Origin: Acanthamoeba lenticulata
Taxonomy: Eukaryota > Discosea > Longamoebia > Acanthamoebidae
Reading direction: 5' to 3'
Length of the DNA stretch: 31,117 nucleotides
NCBI GenBank assembly: GCA_002179805.1
Contig: NAVB01000890.1
Span: 1 to 31,117 of the forward strand
A model generated the notes under the pieces. The model was not told where the DNA came from. It worked only from the letters and a program-made list of their open reading frames with translations, and made no database searches. Position 1 is the first letter of the stretch. Each line of letters begins with the position of its first letter. The translations under genes were made by a program, and so were the position numbers. Positions 19,601-30,112 of this stretch are shown piece by piece.

Positions 19601-22600
19601 AGAGCACCACGTTCGGATGCCGCAGCGCCGTCATCATGCGCACTTCGTCGGCAAAGTTGCGCTGCATCTCGCGCGTCACCACGTCCGACGTCATCACCTT
19701 GACCGCCACTTCGGTCCCGCGCCACTTGGCCTTGAACACGGAGCCGTAGCCGCCCGTGCCCAGATGGTCCTCCATCTCCAGCTCGTTCGGCGAGATCTCC
19801 CAGTTGTCGGATGTCCACTGCCGCCTGCGCAGGACCAGGGCCACGACGATGGCCACGACGAGGAGGAGCGCCACGACAAGCACGACAGGAATGCCCACGC
19901 CCAGCCCCACCGCCAGCGCGGTCGCGCTATCGCTGGAAGAGGAACTGATGGCTTCTGTTGTGTCAGCAGCCAATCACGATCGTCAGTCCTGAAGCAGTAC
20001 AATGAACGAGGTGATGTCATGGGCATCTGCATTCCAGACGTACCATCGCAGTAGGAGCCGCTCCAGCCAGAGGTACACACGCAGGCGCCCGACGAGCAAG
20101 AGCCGTGATTGGAGCACAACACGCCGTCGCGCACGCACCCGACGATGGAGCTCACCTGGACGCCTTGGCACGTGACGCTCGTGAGCTGCGTGAGGATGCG
20201 CTTGAGCACGCCCGGCGAGCGGCCGGCCGTCGTAATTCCGTTGCGTGTGGCGATGATCGACGCCTCGTTGGCCGTTTGCGTCCAGTACATCCAGTCCACC
20301 AGCGCCGCGGCCTTGGCGCAGTTGGCCGTGGTCGTCTTCTCGATCAGCAGTCCGTTGTAGGTGGCCATCGGCCACGAGTTTACGCCACCGCCTGCACACT
20401 CACCGTGAGAGGGCGAAGGTTTTCAAAGGCCAAGAGAGGGGACAGCGGATAGATACCAAGCAGGAGGATGTAGTCAGACGTGTTGGCAAAGTCATCGAGC
20501 GCCGAAAGCACCGTGTTCGTTCCGGCCGCGACAGCACGCCCCGCCGGATTGATGAGCGAGGCTGCGCGGAGCGCCGTGGAAACTGCGATCTGGCCGCTGA
20601 GAGTGAGAACGATCGAGTATGGCGTGGCCGCGGCCATCGGAACCTGGGCCGCGCTTGTGCCAGCGACCTCCTTGACGCGAGCGGGCGCTAGATCTTGCAC
20701 AGGAAACCTCAAGAGACCATTAACTCCCACGCGTCTGTTGAACTCAGGCACGGCCTTGGCCATCGCGGCCGAGCCAACCAAGGTCATCACCGAATAGATC
20801 TGGTGGACGGACGAGTGAGACTGTGCACCCGGAGCGAATGAAATGGAAATAAACAAATTAAAAGAGGAGAGCCTTACAGTGGGTATGACGATGATGATAG
20901 GCGCATCAGGAATGTGCTGCGCAATGGGCTTGTTTATGGCCAGAATTGCCGGGTCCCGCCAGTTGGTCACGTTGCCCATGTAGATGCCAGCCAGGATGTC
21001 CAGCGTGAGGATCAAGGGCGTTGTCTCGGACAGAAGCTCGGGGATCTACATCATATCGCCCAACACTCTTTGCTCAGATTACGGGAGCCAAGAAGGTCAT
21101 GTTTGAGGGAGGGGGGTAGATCGGCGTACGTTGTAAGAGGGAATCACGGCTTGACCCAGAACGGGCACCAGCTGCACATTGGGCATCTGGGCCCACTGAT
21201 CTTCCGTAGGCTCATAGCTCAGTGCACCAAAGTCCGCAGTGCCTGTGCCGTTGGTAGAAGACAACAAGTAGTCGGCTTTTCTGAACGAGAAGTGAAGAGC
21301 AAAGGAGAGGCCGTAGTACCAGCGATCATTTGCGTGATAGCGCCGGCCGTGTCAGAGTAGTAAAACTTCTCCACGAAGGCGTTGGACGAGTAGGTCATCG
21401 CCCAGTCGTCAACCGCTCTGATGCCACCGCCAAGGCCGATTATGTACGACGTCTGAAGCGCCGTTGCGTTGTTGCAGTTCACCGTGCTGAACAAGTTGAT
21501 CAGCGCCCGCTTGTACTCGATCCCCAGGGCGCCCCAGCCGAGCGCGTTGATGGCCGTCGAGGCGCGGTCATTGGTCTGCGCCCAGCTGAGAAACCGCATC
21601 AGCCCTTCGGCCGGCCCGCAGTCGCTGACCTGCTTGGTCAGCATCGTGGTGAGGAACACGGTGTAGGCCAGCGGCCACGTCGCGTTGCCCTTTCCATTCG
21701 CGATATCGCTGCTCAGGTCGCCTGTATTGGGGTGATACGCGTGCATCAGCGGACGCGAGTGAGAAATGGTGGAAGGACAGTGCACGTACCACCTTTGATG
21801 GCGGCGCTATAGTCGGCCATGGCGGACTGGATGGCGGCCGTGGTGGGCGACACAACCTGCCCAGCCGCATTTTGCATTCGGCTGCACTGCATCCGGGCTG
21901 CCAAGACAGAGGCATAGTCGGCGTAGGTCATGCTGTACTCGAGCGTCTGTCCCGGTGTTGAAATTTAGCATAAACAACCATCTTGCCGGTTCACCAGACA
22001 CAAAAAATAAAATTAACTCATTCATACCGCAACAGTTGCTAAACGCGCGGTTGCGTTTGTTGCTTCCACAGCACTAGCCGGCACAATCGCAGCAAGCGAG
22101 GAGCCATTGACCGCTGCAGCAAAGTCTGGCGATATCGCCGAGAGGGCGCGCACAAACACCCCTGTCATTTCGACGTTGTTTGGTGCCGCCGAGTGGACCA
22201 GGGTAATGGCGGCCGAAGGAAGGGTAAGGTTGCGGTTGAGGGAGACGATGGCCGCATCGTCCCACGTGGTGACGGCACCGCGCCAAATGTCCGCCAGCAC
22301 CTCCATGCTCATCACCTGTGGGAGTTTAATGGCCCATTAGTTTTCCACGGAGGAACCCCAGAAGAAAAATTAGGGGAGGCGGGGTACAAGTGAGGAAACG
22401 TTGACTCCTGGGAGGTTGATGGCCATCACCAGCGCGGCACCCGTGACGGGGAGCTGCAAGGCGTTGGCCGGTAGGCTGCTCGAGTCGATGCGGCCGTTGG
22501 TGAGGGCATATTCAATGGCTCCAGTGGCTACGCGAGCCAAAGATGAAGAAGTGTTCTGGGCGGTGTCGTAATTGATGACAAATGCCTCCGAGGCGTAACT

Positions 22601-22821
22601 GTAGCCCACGCTCCACGTTGAAATCAAACTGGTGTGTGCGCTGCCAACTCCGTTAACAACGATAGCGCCCTTGGCTGCTCGGACAGCAAAGGAAGCTCGT
22701 TAGTACAGACTGTACAGTCAACGGAGTTGCTCCTCAAGCAAAGGCTTCAAAAGGAAATGGAACCTGCGTGTAGGCATAGGATAAAGAAGAGGGTGAAGAG
22801 GAGCGGTAAGGTGCGCGCCAT
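16687..22821 (-). CDS. Receptor with two PstS-like domains, EGF module, TM, kinase, class III cyclase, kinase
   Basis: Model on the minus strand: 22821-22764, 22674-22388, 22315-22028, 21946-21790, 21721-21320, 21242-21130, 21045-20878, 20820-20457, 20391-20044, 19954-19527, 19446-19420, 19345-19224, 19140-18983, 18912-18861, 18797-18699, 18628-17097, 17012-16687; 1,642 aa. Signal peptide 1-19. Two tandem periplasmic phosphate-binding-like domains (about 20-330 and 355-680) each carry an LADIW/LAGIY plus TWDDAAI/NWRDPAI motif. A six-Cys EGF-like module lies at 699-727 and one membrane span at 742-770. Kinase 1 is intact (Lys814, Asp909 in HRDLK, DFG 927-929, APE 953-955). The cyclase domain (about 1098-1280) has FTDI with Asp1105 but altered later residues. 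TKL-like kinase 2 is also intact (Lys1398, Asp1494, DFG 1512-1514, APE 1535-1537). It is probably a plasma-membrane sensor. The ligand is unknown; phosphate or another anion is a guess from fold. Confidence 0.9.
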
Positions 22822-23306
22822 GGTGCGCAGGCGTTTTGTTGTTCTTTTGTTGTTCAAAACTTGGACAAGCGACCTTCTCTGTTGGTGTCCAAGGTCCCCC
22901 TGAGTCGGGTTAACCAAAGGGGTGAGCCGCAGCTTATGACCAATGACAACGCCGATACAGTTGTTGTCGTATGTGCTCTCGTTCTTCAACCGCGAGGCCA
23001 CCATTTTCGCCATTGGTCTGTTCGTCCACCAACGGCATTGAAGTGCACACAAAAGGTAACGCTAAGGCAGTTCCACTTCTCACCTTGTCGTTGTCCAGCT
23101 CGAGCTGGAAAATGTTCGAACAGCAAGGACAACTGTGCCTGCTTCATTCCAGTACGAAGATAACGAACGAGATTCGTGAAAAGAAGAAAAAAATTCAGTC
23201 GACACTCTTTGCCTGGGAAAAACAACAAGGAAAAGTGTCTATGCACCCGACCGTCGCTGGGCAGACGAGAGCAAAGTGACTGTGTGTTTGCGGTCAGCCA
23301 CAAGCG
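22822..23306. promoter_or_regulatory. Shared upstream region of the receptor and P4-ATPase genes
   Basis: The two genes diverge, with 485 bp between their start codons, so both promoters must lie here or overlap. Two CCAAT motifs are visible, one on each strand (CCAAT at 22940-22944 on plus, ATTGG at 23012-23016). A perfect 14-bp palindrome, CCAGCTCGAGCTGG, is at 23095-23108. No clear TATA box was seen. Any regulatory role is inferred from position only. Confidence 0.5.
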
Positions 23307-26300
23307 ATGGACAAGGGCAAAGCTAAGGACCCAACCACGAGCGACGACTCAGGCACCGAGAGTGTAGAAGGTCCAAGCCTTGCGGAGGAGGAACAAAGTG
23401 AGAATGACCGTTCACCGCCTGCCGCAGAATCGGTGGCTGAACCACAAGACAAAGACAGTTCAACGACCCGATGGCAGCTCTTGAAGAGGTTCCTTCGCGA
23501 GCCCCAGCGCTTCTTGCGAAAGCTTCGCCCTGTTCGTTCCCCCTCCCCTATCTGGATCCTTCCTTCATGCCATAACCGGCTGGCATGTTGGGCCGCTGGA
23601 CAGTTGGAACTGGAGATCAACGATTGGGCTGCAAACAAGCCCAAGGGTTACCCTAAGAACCGGTTCACCACGTCCAAGGTGCCCCCTCCTCCCGCCCAAC
23701 TCTCATAAACGCCACTTTCTCATTCTGGCTTTTCGCTAATTCGTGGTGCTGGACACGCAGTACTCGTGGTGGTCATTCATCCCCAAAACCATCTACGAGC
23801 AGTTTCGCAAGTTCTCTAATTGTTACTTCCTCTTCATCATTATCATCCAGTTCATTCCTGTATAGCGCCTCTAATGCCTCTTGATGCTTCACTGTGTGAC
23901 CGTCACATGCTGTATGCGTGTCGCTGACTGCACGTGGGTACAACGCACGACAGGGGATGTCACCCTTGATCCCAGCGGCCAGCATCATTCCGCTCGCGTT
24001 CGTGATTCTTATCTCGGCACTGCGCGAGTTGGTCGAGGACATCTTCCGCCACATCGAGGACCGCAAGAACAACCGGTACGAGGCCAGTCAGCGCTCTTCT
24101 CCTGCATCAGAACTTGCGACCTGACTTCACGTCTGTGCGCTCCTTCCTTATCCATGGGCAGAATCCTGTATCGAATGCTGCGCGATCCCACTGTGCGTTG
24201 AATGCCCGCCAAAACAGCCCTGGTCCCACTGGGCGGGCGACTCACAGTGTGTGTCATGTTCAGCATGGCTGGAGGGAAGCCAAGTCACAGGACTTGACTG
24301 CGGGCGACATTGTGCAGGTGAACGACGCCCAGCAGATACCGGCCGACATGATCCTACTCTCCTCGTCAAACCCCAAGGGCTCGTGTTACATCACCACCGC
24401 CAACCTTGATGGGTGCGTTGGCCTAGCTGCGTCCACTCCACACCGACCACAAGGTGACGGTGATGCGCGCGTGCAGTGAGACCAACCTGAAGCTACGAAG
24501 CGCGCTGGACGTGACGGCCAAGCTTGGCACCGACGAAGACCAGCTCATGCAACTCCGCGGGCGGGTGGAGGCGGAGGCGCCAAATGAGCACATCTACCAT
24601 TTTGTCGGACGCTTTGCCCTGCCCGCCGCCACTGGGGACCACGATGAAGAAGAGGACGGCGTGCAGCTGGACGACATGGCCAAGCCTGCCGGTAAATCTG
24701 CAGAGAGGAAAATTATTCCTCTTGGCACCGACCAGATGCTGCTCAAGGGCTCTCAGCTGCGTAACACTGACTGCGTTTATGGCCTCGTTATCTATGCTGG
24801 GCGAGGTACTTCTCCCGTGGGCCCCAAATGGCAGTATGGCACTAACACTGTCTCCTGGTGTTTGTATCGGGCGGTGCAGACACCAAGTTGGCACTCAATC
24901 TGCACAAGCCGCCCAGCAAGATGTCCACCGTGGACCGAGCCCTCAACATCTGGGTGCTGGTTCTGTTTGCCGTGCTCGCCACACTCGTCTTCCTTCTGGC
25001 CATGGGCAGCGTCATCTGGGACGTACGTTTCTCTTGCCCTCGCCCGCCCCATGTTATGCGGCACAGCAACTGACAGTCTCGCTACGCTGATGCGCGCGGT
25101 GCAGACCGACGATCGAGGCCCAATGTGGTATGTGGACAACCCGTACGATAAAGGCGTCTACTACATCCGCAACGTGGGGACCTACCTGATCCTCCTTTCC
25201 AACTTCGTGCCCATCTCGCTCTGGGTCACCATCGAGCTCGTCAAGGTGGGCCAATCCAAGTTCATGGGTACGCGCCATAATAAGAGACCCGCAGCGGTGG
25301 TTCGACTCATCCTCCATTGTTTGGCTTGACAACAGCCTGGGACAACCTTATGCGGTCTGAGGACGGCTTGCCCATGCGGGTCAAGACCAGCAATCTCAAC
25401 GAGGATCTTGGACGCATTCAGCACATCTTCACGGTACGGGAGGCGGTTCATCTGGTTTCCCTCTCTTTACTCAAGGGGAACCAAACAGGACAAGACCGGG
25501 ACGCTGACGGAGAACGTGATGGAGTTTGCCAAGTGCTCTATCGACGGTGTGAAATACGTGGACGAGCGCTGTCTGTCGAGCAGCAAGCGAGGTAAGGCCG
25601 ACGACTCGTTGCGCGCATCGGAAAAGAGCGAATCGTCTGGTCCTGGAGCTGCCGCGCTCCGCTCGTCAGACATTACCACGGCGGACGACCGCGAGAGGCC
25701 ACTCGGGCCTATGGGCAAGGCTATTCAGGTGAGGCCGGCGTCATCTCGTAGCACTGCCTCAGGTCGGTCACCAGCTCACTTGAGTGCGATGCAGGGCTTG
25801 GCTGGTGAAGAGTTAGAAGAGCACCCAGTCTACAAGTTCCTGCAGGTGCTCACCCTATGCCATGCCGTCGTTCCCGAACGCGACAAGAAGACCGACCGTG
25901 CGTTGTCTCCTTGCTTCTTTCCTCGAACACGCTGCGCATTGATGACGGACCCTATCATCCGCCTGCAGAGCTCGTTTACCGGACGCCGTCTCCCGACGAA
26001 AAGGCGCTGGTGGAGGCCGCCCAGAAGAACGGCTTCACCCTCCTTCAGCGCACGACCGATCATCTCACCGTTGACGAGTTTGGTGCGGTGCCGCTGCGGC
26101 GTGGCTGATCACGGGCAGAAGATGGCTGACCGATTGAGTCTCTTCGCAGGCGAGCCAGTGACGTACGAGGTGTTGGCCACCCTCAATTTTGACGCAACCC
26201 GTAAGCGAATGTCTGTCATTGTGCGCAGCCCGCACACCAACAAGATCTATCTCATGTCGAAGGGCGCTGACGACGCTATCTACGCCCGATTGGCCGACTG

Positions 26301-28700
26301 CGACGCCAACGCCAGACGACAGGTGCGGCACGCCACTCGCTACGGCTGCCCTTCCATGTCTGATTGCGGATTCGCCGCCATGCAGGATGCGACGTCGAAC
26401 CATCTCCAGCGCTTCGCACGCACAGGCTTGCGCACGCTGGTGATTGCCTACCGGGAGCTCGACGAGGAGGAATTCCAAGAGTGGAAGGTCTCCTACGACG
26501 AAGCCTACACCGCCATCGACAACCGCGAGAAGATGGTGCGCCTTTGATGCTGCCGTCTTATTCCTGACTCCACCTGACCTGCTTCTTACTGTGCCATTGC
26601 AGCTGAACGCATCCTACGAGGCAATCGAGAACGAGCTGGTCCTCCTGGGCTGCACCGCGATCGAGGACAAGCTTCAGGACCAAGTCCCCGAGACGATCGA
26701 GTTCCTGCTGGAGGCCGGGATCAAGATCTGGATCCTGACGGGCGATAAGCAGGAGACGGCCATCGAGATCGGCCACTCGACCAACCTCCTCAAGCGGGGC
26801 ATGCCGCTCATCTTCCTCAATGCTCACTCCCTGGACGAGTGCCGCGACAAACTACAGCGCGAGCTGGCCGCCCACGGCCTCAAGACTCCCGAGCAGATCG
26901 AACTCGATAACCAGCGCCGCGCAGAGGGCCGCAGACCGCGCTTGGCGTGGTTGCCACGTTGGGTCCATCGGCTGTTTGGCCGGTGCGTCTTCACCACACA
27001 CACGATCGGCTCAAGTCAAGCTGGTCTGACTGACGTACCCTTTCGTCTGCTGGCTGGTTCCAGACGCACGCCAGAGCCGCAGGAGCCTGTGTCGCTGGTG
27101 ATCGACGGAGAGACGCTGAGCCACGCGCTCAGCAAAGATCTCATCGAAGACTTTATTCTACTCACCAAGATCTGCCACTCGGTCGTGTGCTGCCGCACGA
27201 GCCCCCTCCAGAAGTCGCTCGTGGTGCGATCGGTCAAGCGGGGCGAGGGCCGGATCTGCCTGGCCATCGGCGATGGCGCCAACGATGTGTCGATGATCCA
27301 GAAGGCCCACGTGGGCGTGGGCATCTTTGGCAAGGAGGGCAACCAGGCAGCCCGCGCTGCCGACTACGCCATCCACCAGTTCAAGTGCGTGCGCACGCGC
27401 TCATCACCTAGTCCTCGTCCGCTCCTCACACCTTGGGTCCGTCTCACTCGGGGGCGGGACCAAACGCAGGCACCTGAAGCGGCTGCTGTGCGTGCATGGG
27501 CGCAAGAACTACATCGAAGCCACGGGCCTCGTCCAGTTCTTTTTCTACAAGAACATCTCCTACAACCTGCCCTTTGTTTGGTTTTCCTTCTTCAACGGCT
27601 TCTCGGCGCAGACGATGTACGACTCGTGGGTGATCAGCTGCTTCAACCTGTTCTTCACGTCGCTCCCCCCGCTTTGCTACGGCGTGTTCGAGAGGGACTT
27701 GCGCGACGAGACCATCAACAAGTACCCGCAGCTCTACCGCCGCCTGCAGCGGGGCGAGCTCTTCACGCCCTTCACCTTCCTCTCGTGGCTGGCCGACGCC
27801 GTGTGGGAGTCGCTCGGTACTTGCTCTTGTCTTTCTCGTGCTCCTGGCGACAACTTTATGGTCGCGTGTTGCTCACTTGCCCGCTCAACACACATGCAAC
27901 TACAGTGGTGTTCTTTGCGGTCTTCTTTGCGTTCCAAAACGACGTACTCCTGAGCGACGGCGAGACACTCGACCTGTGGGCGTTTGGTATTTTTGTTGGC
28001 ACCTTTATCACCATGTCCATCAACTTCCGGTTCTTCCTCTACACCAAGTGCGTCCTCCTTCTCTCTTGCCTGAGGTATGGATAGAGAGGGTGATGCGCTG
28101 ACCTCGAGTCCGCACTTTAGTGAGTGGACTTGGCTCACACACGTCTGCAACTGGCTGACGGTCGGGTTCTACTGGTTATTCATGGCTGTCTTCGCCACCC
28201 TCAACATCACGCCCTACTTTGTGAACCTCTACAGCGTCTTCTGTACGCGCCACTCAGGGGCTTTCTATATTATTTATTTTATTATTTTATTCTTATTTTG
28301 CAAGGAGATGAGAAGAAGCAAACGATCAGCGATCCTTCACACGTCGATGACACACTTTACTTGTTGGTGCAGTCATGTGCGGCCGGACGGCGTCATTCTG
28401 GTTCCTCTTCGTGGGCACCAACGTTGTGACACTGCTGCCCGGCGTGGTCGCCAAATAGTGCGTGCCTCTTCCCACGGGCGTGAGTGACGGATTTGCTGAC
28501 TCGAGGGGCGGTTCACATTGTGCAGCCTGAAGCACACCTACTTCCCGGACGACTGGATGATTCTGCGCGAGGCCGAGCAGCTCAACCACAATCGGGGCGC
28601 TGGCGAGGAGGTTAAAACGAGCAAGTGGCGCGAGTTCTGGTACACCATTTCACGAACACGGCCCTATGAACCGGAGGAAGAGGATGAAGCTGGGCGCTGA
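23307..28700 (+). CDS. P4-type ATPase, phospholipid flippase
   Basis: Model: 23307-23531, 23604-23678, 23761-23859, 23954-24075, 24162-24192, 24264-24412, 24477-24805, 24880-25022, 25105-25267, 25336-25433, 25489-25728, 25795-25897, 25969-26082, 26150-26322, 26386-26535, 26603-26982, 27064-27384, 27470-27816, 27906-28047, 28121-28242, 28373-28457, 28526-28700; 1,261 aa. It should move phospholipids to the cytosolic leaflet using ATP. Evidence: NRFTTSKYS plus a PK-x4-EQFRKFSN start typical of P4; the actuator DGET loop (233-236); PISL in TM4, as in lipid flippases rather than ion pumps; the phosphorylated Asp479 in DKTGTLT; KGAD in the nucleotide domain; and GDGANDVSMIQ (934-944). Ten membrane segments are expected, the last ones near 27530-28450. 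A Ser-rich insert follows the DKTG exon. The 72-nt intron 23532-23603 is in frame; without it the protein has 1,285 aa. A CDC50 partner is not in the window. Confidence 0.93.
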
Positions 28701-28805
28701 CCTCGGATGGGTGGATCCTGGCCCAGAACAAAAAAAACAATATACAAAAATATATATTCTCTCTTTTCTAAATCGCCACCTTCCAAATCTGGCCAGGCCG
28801 ACCAC

Positions 28806-29696
28806 TCAGTGCCGTCCAGGTTTCAGGATCTGGAAGGAGCACATCAAGGACTCATCTACGCTCATCATGGCGCCGGCGTTGTCGAATTCGCCGCAGTAGT
28901 TGGGGGCGGAGAAGATGGTGACGAGCTGCCGATTCGCGAAAAATTCGTAGCCGTCCTCGACGACTTGGTGGGCGCGGCAGATGAGATCGAGATCGTGTCG
29001 CTTCAAGAAGGCCTTCACGATGTCGGCTCCAAATGTGAACGAGACACCACGATCGTTTTCCCCCCAGCCTTGGGTCTGCTTGTCGGGATCGGACCAAAGG
29101 AGGTCGCACAGCAAACCTTGGTCTGGCACGTCCGTGGGCCGGATCAAATTACGAATCTGGACCATGGCCTTCAAATCGGGCGAAAGGCCGCCGTGCATGC
29201 AGAATATCTTTTCGTCTATGATGGCGACGACGGGGAGGCAGTTGAAGCATTCCGTGAAGGTCTTCCACAACTTGACGTTGTATCGCCGTTTGCATTCATC
29301 GTAGAAGCCGTAGATCCGGTTAATGGAGGCAGCTTCGTGATTGCCGCGAAGGAGGAAGAAGTTCTCGGGATACTTGACTTTGTAGGCCAGGAGTAGACAG
29401 ATGGTCTCGAGGCTCTGTTTGCCCCGATCGACGTAGTCGCCCAAGAAGAGGTAGTTCGCGTCAGGCGGGAAGCCGCCGCATTCAAACAGGCGCAGCAAGT
29501 CAGAGTACTGGCCGTGAATGTCGCCGCATATCTTAATGGGGGCCTCGAGGTCCAAGACGACAGGCTGAGAGATGAAGATTTCTCGCGCCCTCATGCAGAG
29601 ACCGCGAATCTCCTGAGCGCTCAGCTGCGCCTGCTTGGTCGGTCCTCGGGCCTCCAAGAGTCGCTCGATGATGCTATCTACCTCCCTCTCTTCCAT
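28806..29696 (-). CDS. Serine/threonine protein phosphatase PP1, catalytic subunit
   Basis: A single uninterrupted frame of 296 aa matches PP1 throughout. PPP-family motifs are GDIHGQ (58-63), GDYVDRG (86-92), RGNHE (117-121), HGG (168-170) and SAPNYCG (263-269). By correspondence with mammalian PP1 the metal ligands are Asp59, His61, Asp87, Asn119, His168 and His243. Tyr267 matches the inhibitor-contact tyrosine of the beta12-beta13 loop. The protein ends soon after the fold, so it lacks most of the roughly 30-residue tail of animal PP1 and its regulatory Thr site. It acts through regulatory subunits, many with an RVxF motif; none is encoded nearby that I can recognise. It is the only complete intronless gene here, and it converges on the P4-ATPase gene with 105 bp between stops. 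Confidence 0.96.
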   Translation of the reverse strand: MEEREVDSIIERLLEARGPTKQAQLSAQEIRGLCMRAREIFISQPVVLDLEAPIKICGDIHGQYSDLLRLFECGGFPPDANYLFLGDYVDRGKQSLETICLLLAYKVKYPENFFLLRGNHEAASINRIYGFYDECKRRYNVKLWKTFTECFNCLPVVAIIDEKIFCMHGGLSPDLKAMVQIRNLIRPTDVPDQGLLCDLLWSDPDKQTQGWGENDRGVSFTFGADIVKAFLKRHDLDLICRAHQVVEDGYEFFANRQLVTIFSAPNYCGEFDNAGAMMSVDESLMCSFQILKPGRH

Positions 29697-30112
29697 CTCT
29701 TTGTTGTTCTTCTCCCTCTACGCAGACCGAAGACGTGGAAATGGATAGACCCACGCCAAAGGATTTTTTTTTCACCACCGAGAGCCTCCTACCGAGATGA
29801 AAACACACAAAGCTGCGCAGACCCGAGAGAAGGGTGACCACGCACCCACCTTTTCTTTCTTTCCCGTTCGTAAATTAATTTAATTACACACTTACTGCGA
29901 GCCGTTTTTTTCCTCTGTCTGGCGCCAGGGGCCAACGGTGACCCACCTCACGCCCTGGAAACTGAGTGCTCGACACACCGAGACTTGCCAAGTTCCTCAA
30001 CGATCTAGATTCAAAGGAGGGGTGTGTTTCGTTGCCGAAAGGACGACTCTTTGGGTGCTGGGCGGCCCCAAATCCTGAACAATCGACCAAAATCTCTGGT
30101 TGATCACCGCAA
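29697..30112. promoter_or_regulatory. Shared upstream region of PP1 and the downstream LRR-like gene
   Basis: The two genes diverge from this 416-bp region. It contains an A/T-rich patch (29870-29887) with a TTAATTTAATTA core in otherwise GC-rich DNA. The minus-strand open frame over 29884-30462 is low-complexity antisense and not a gene. No defined promoter element was identified. Confidence 0.45.

Noticed and set aside
21030..21260. Possible gene boundary between the first and second PstS-like halves
   Set aside because: Exons on both sides join in phase, with no stop codon, new signal peptide or poly(A) signal between them, so one receptor is the simpler reading.
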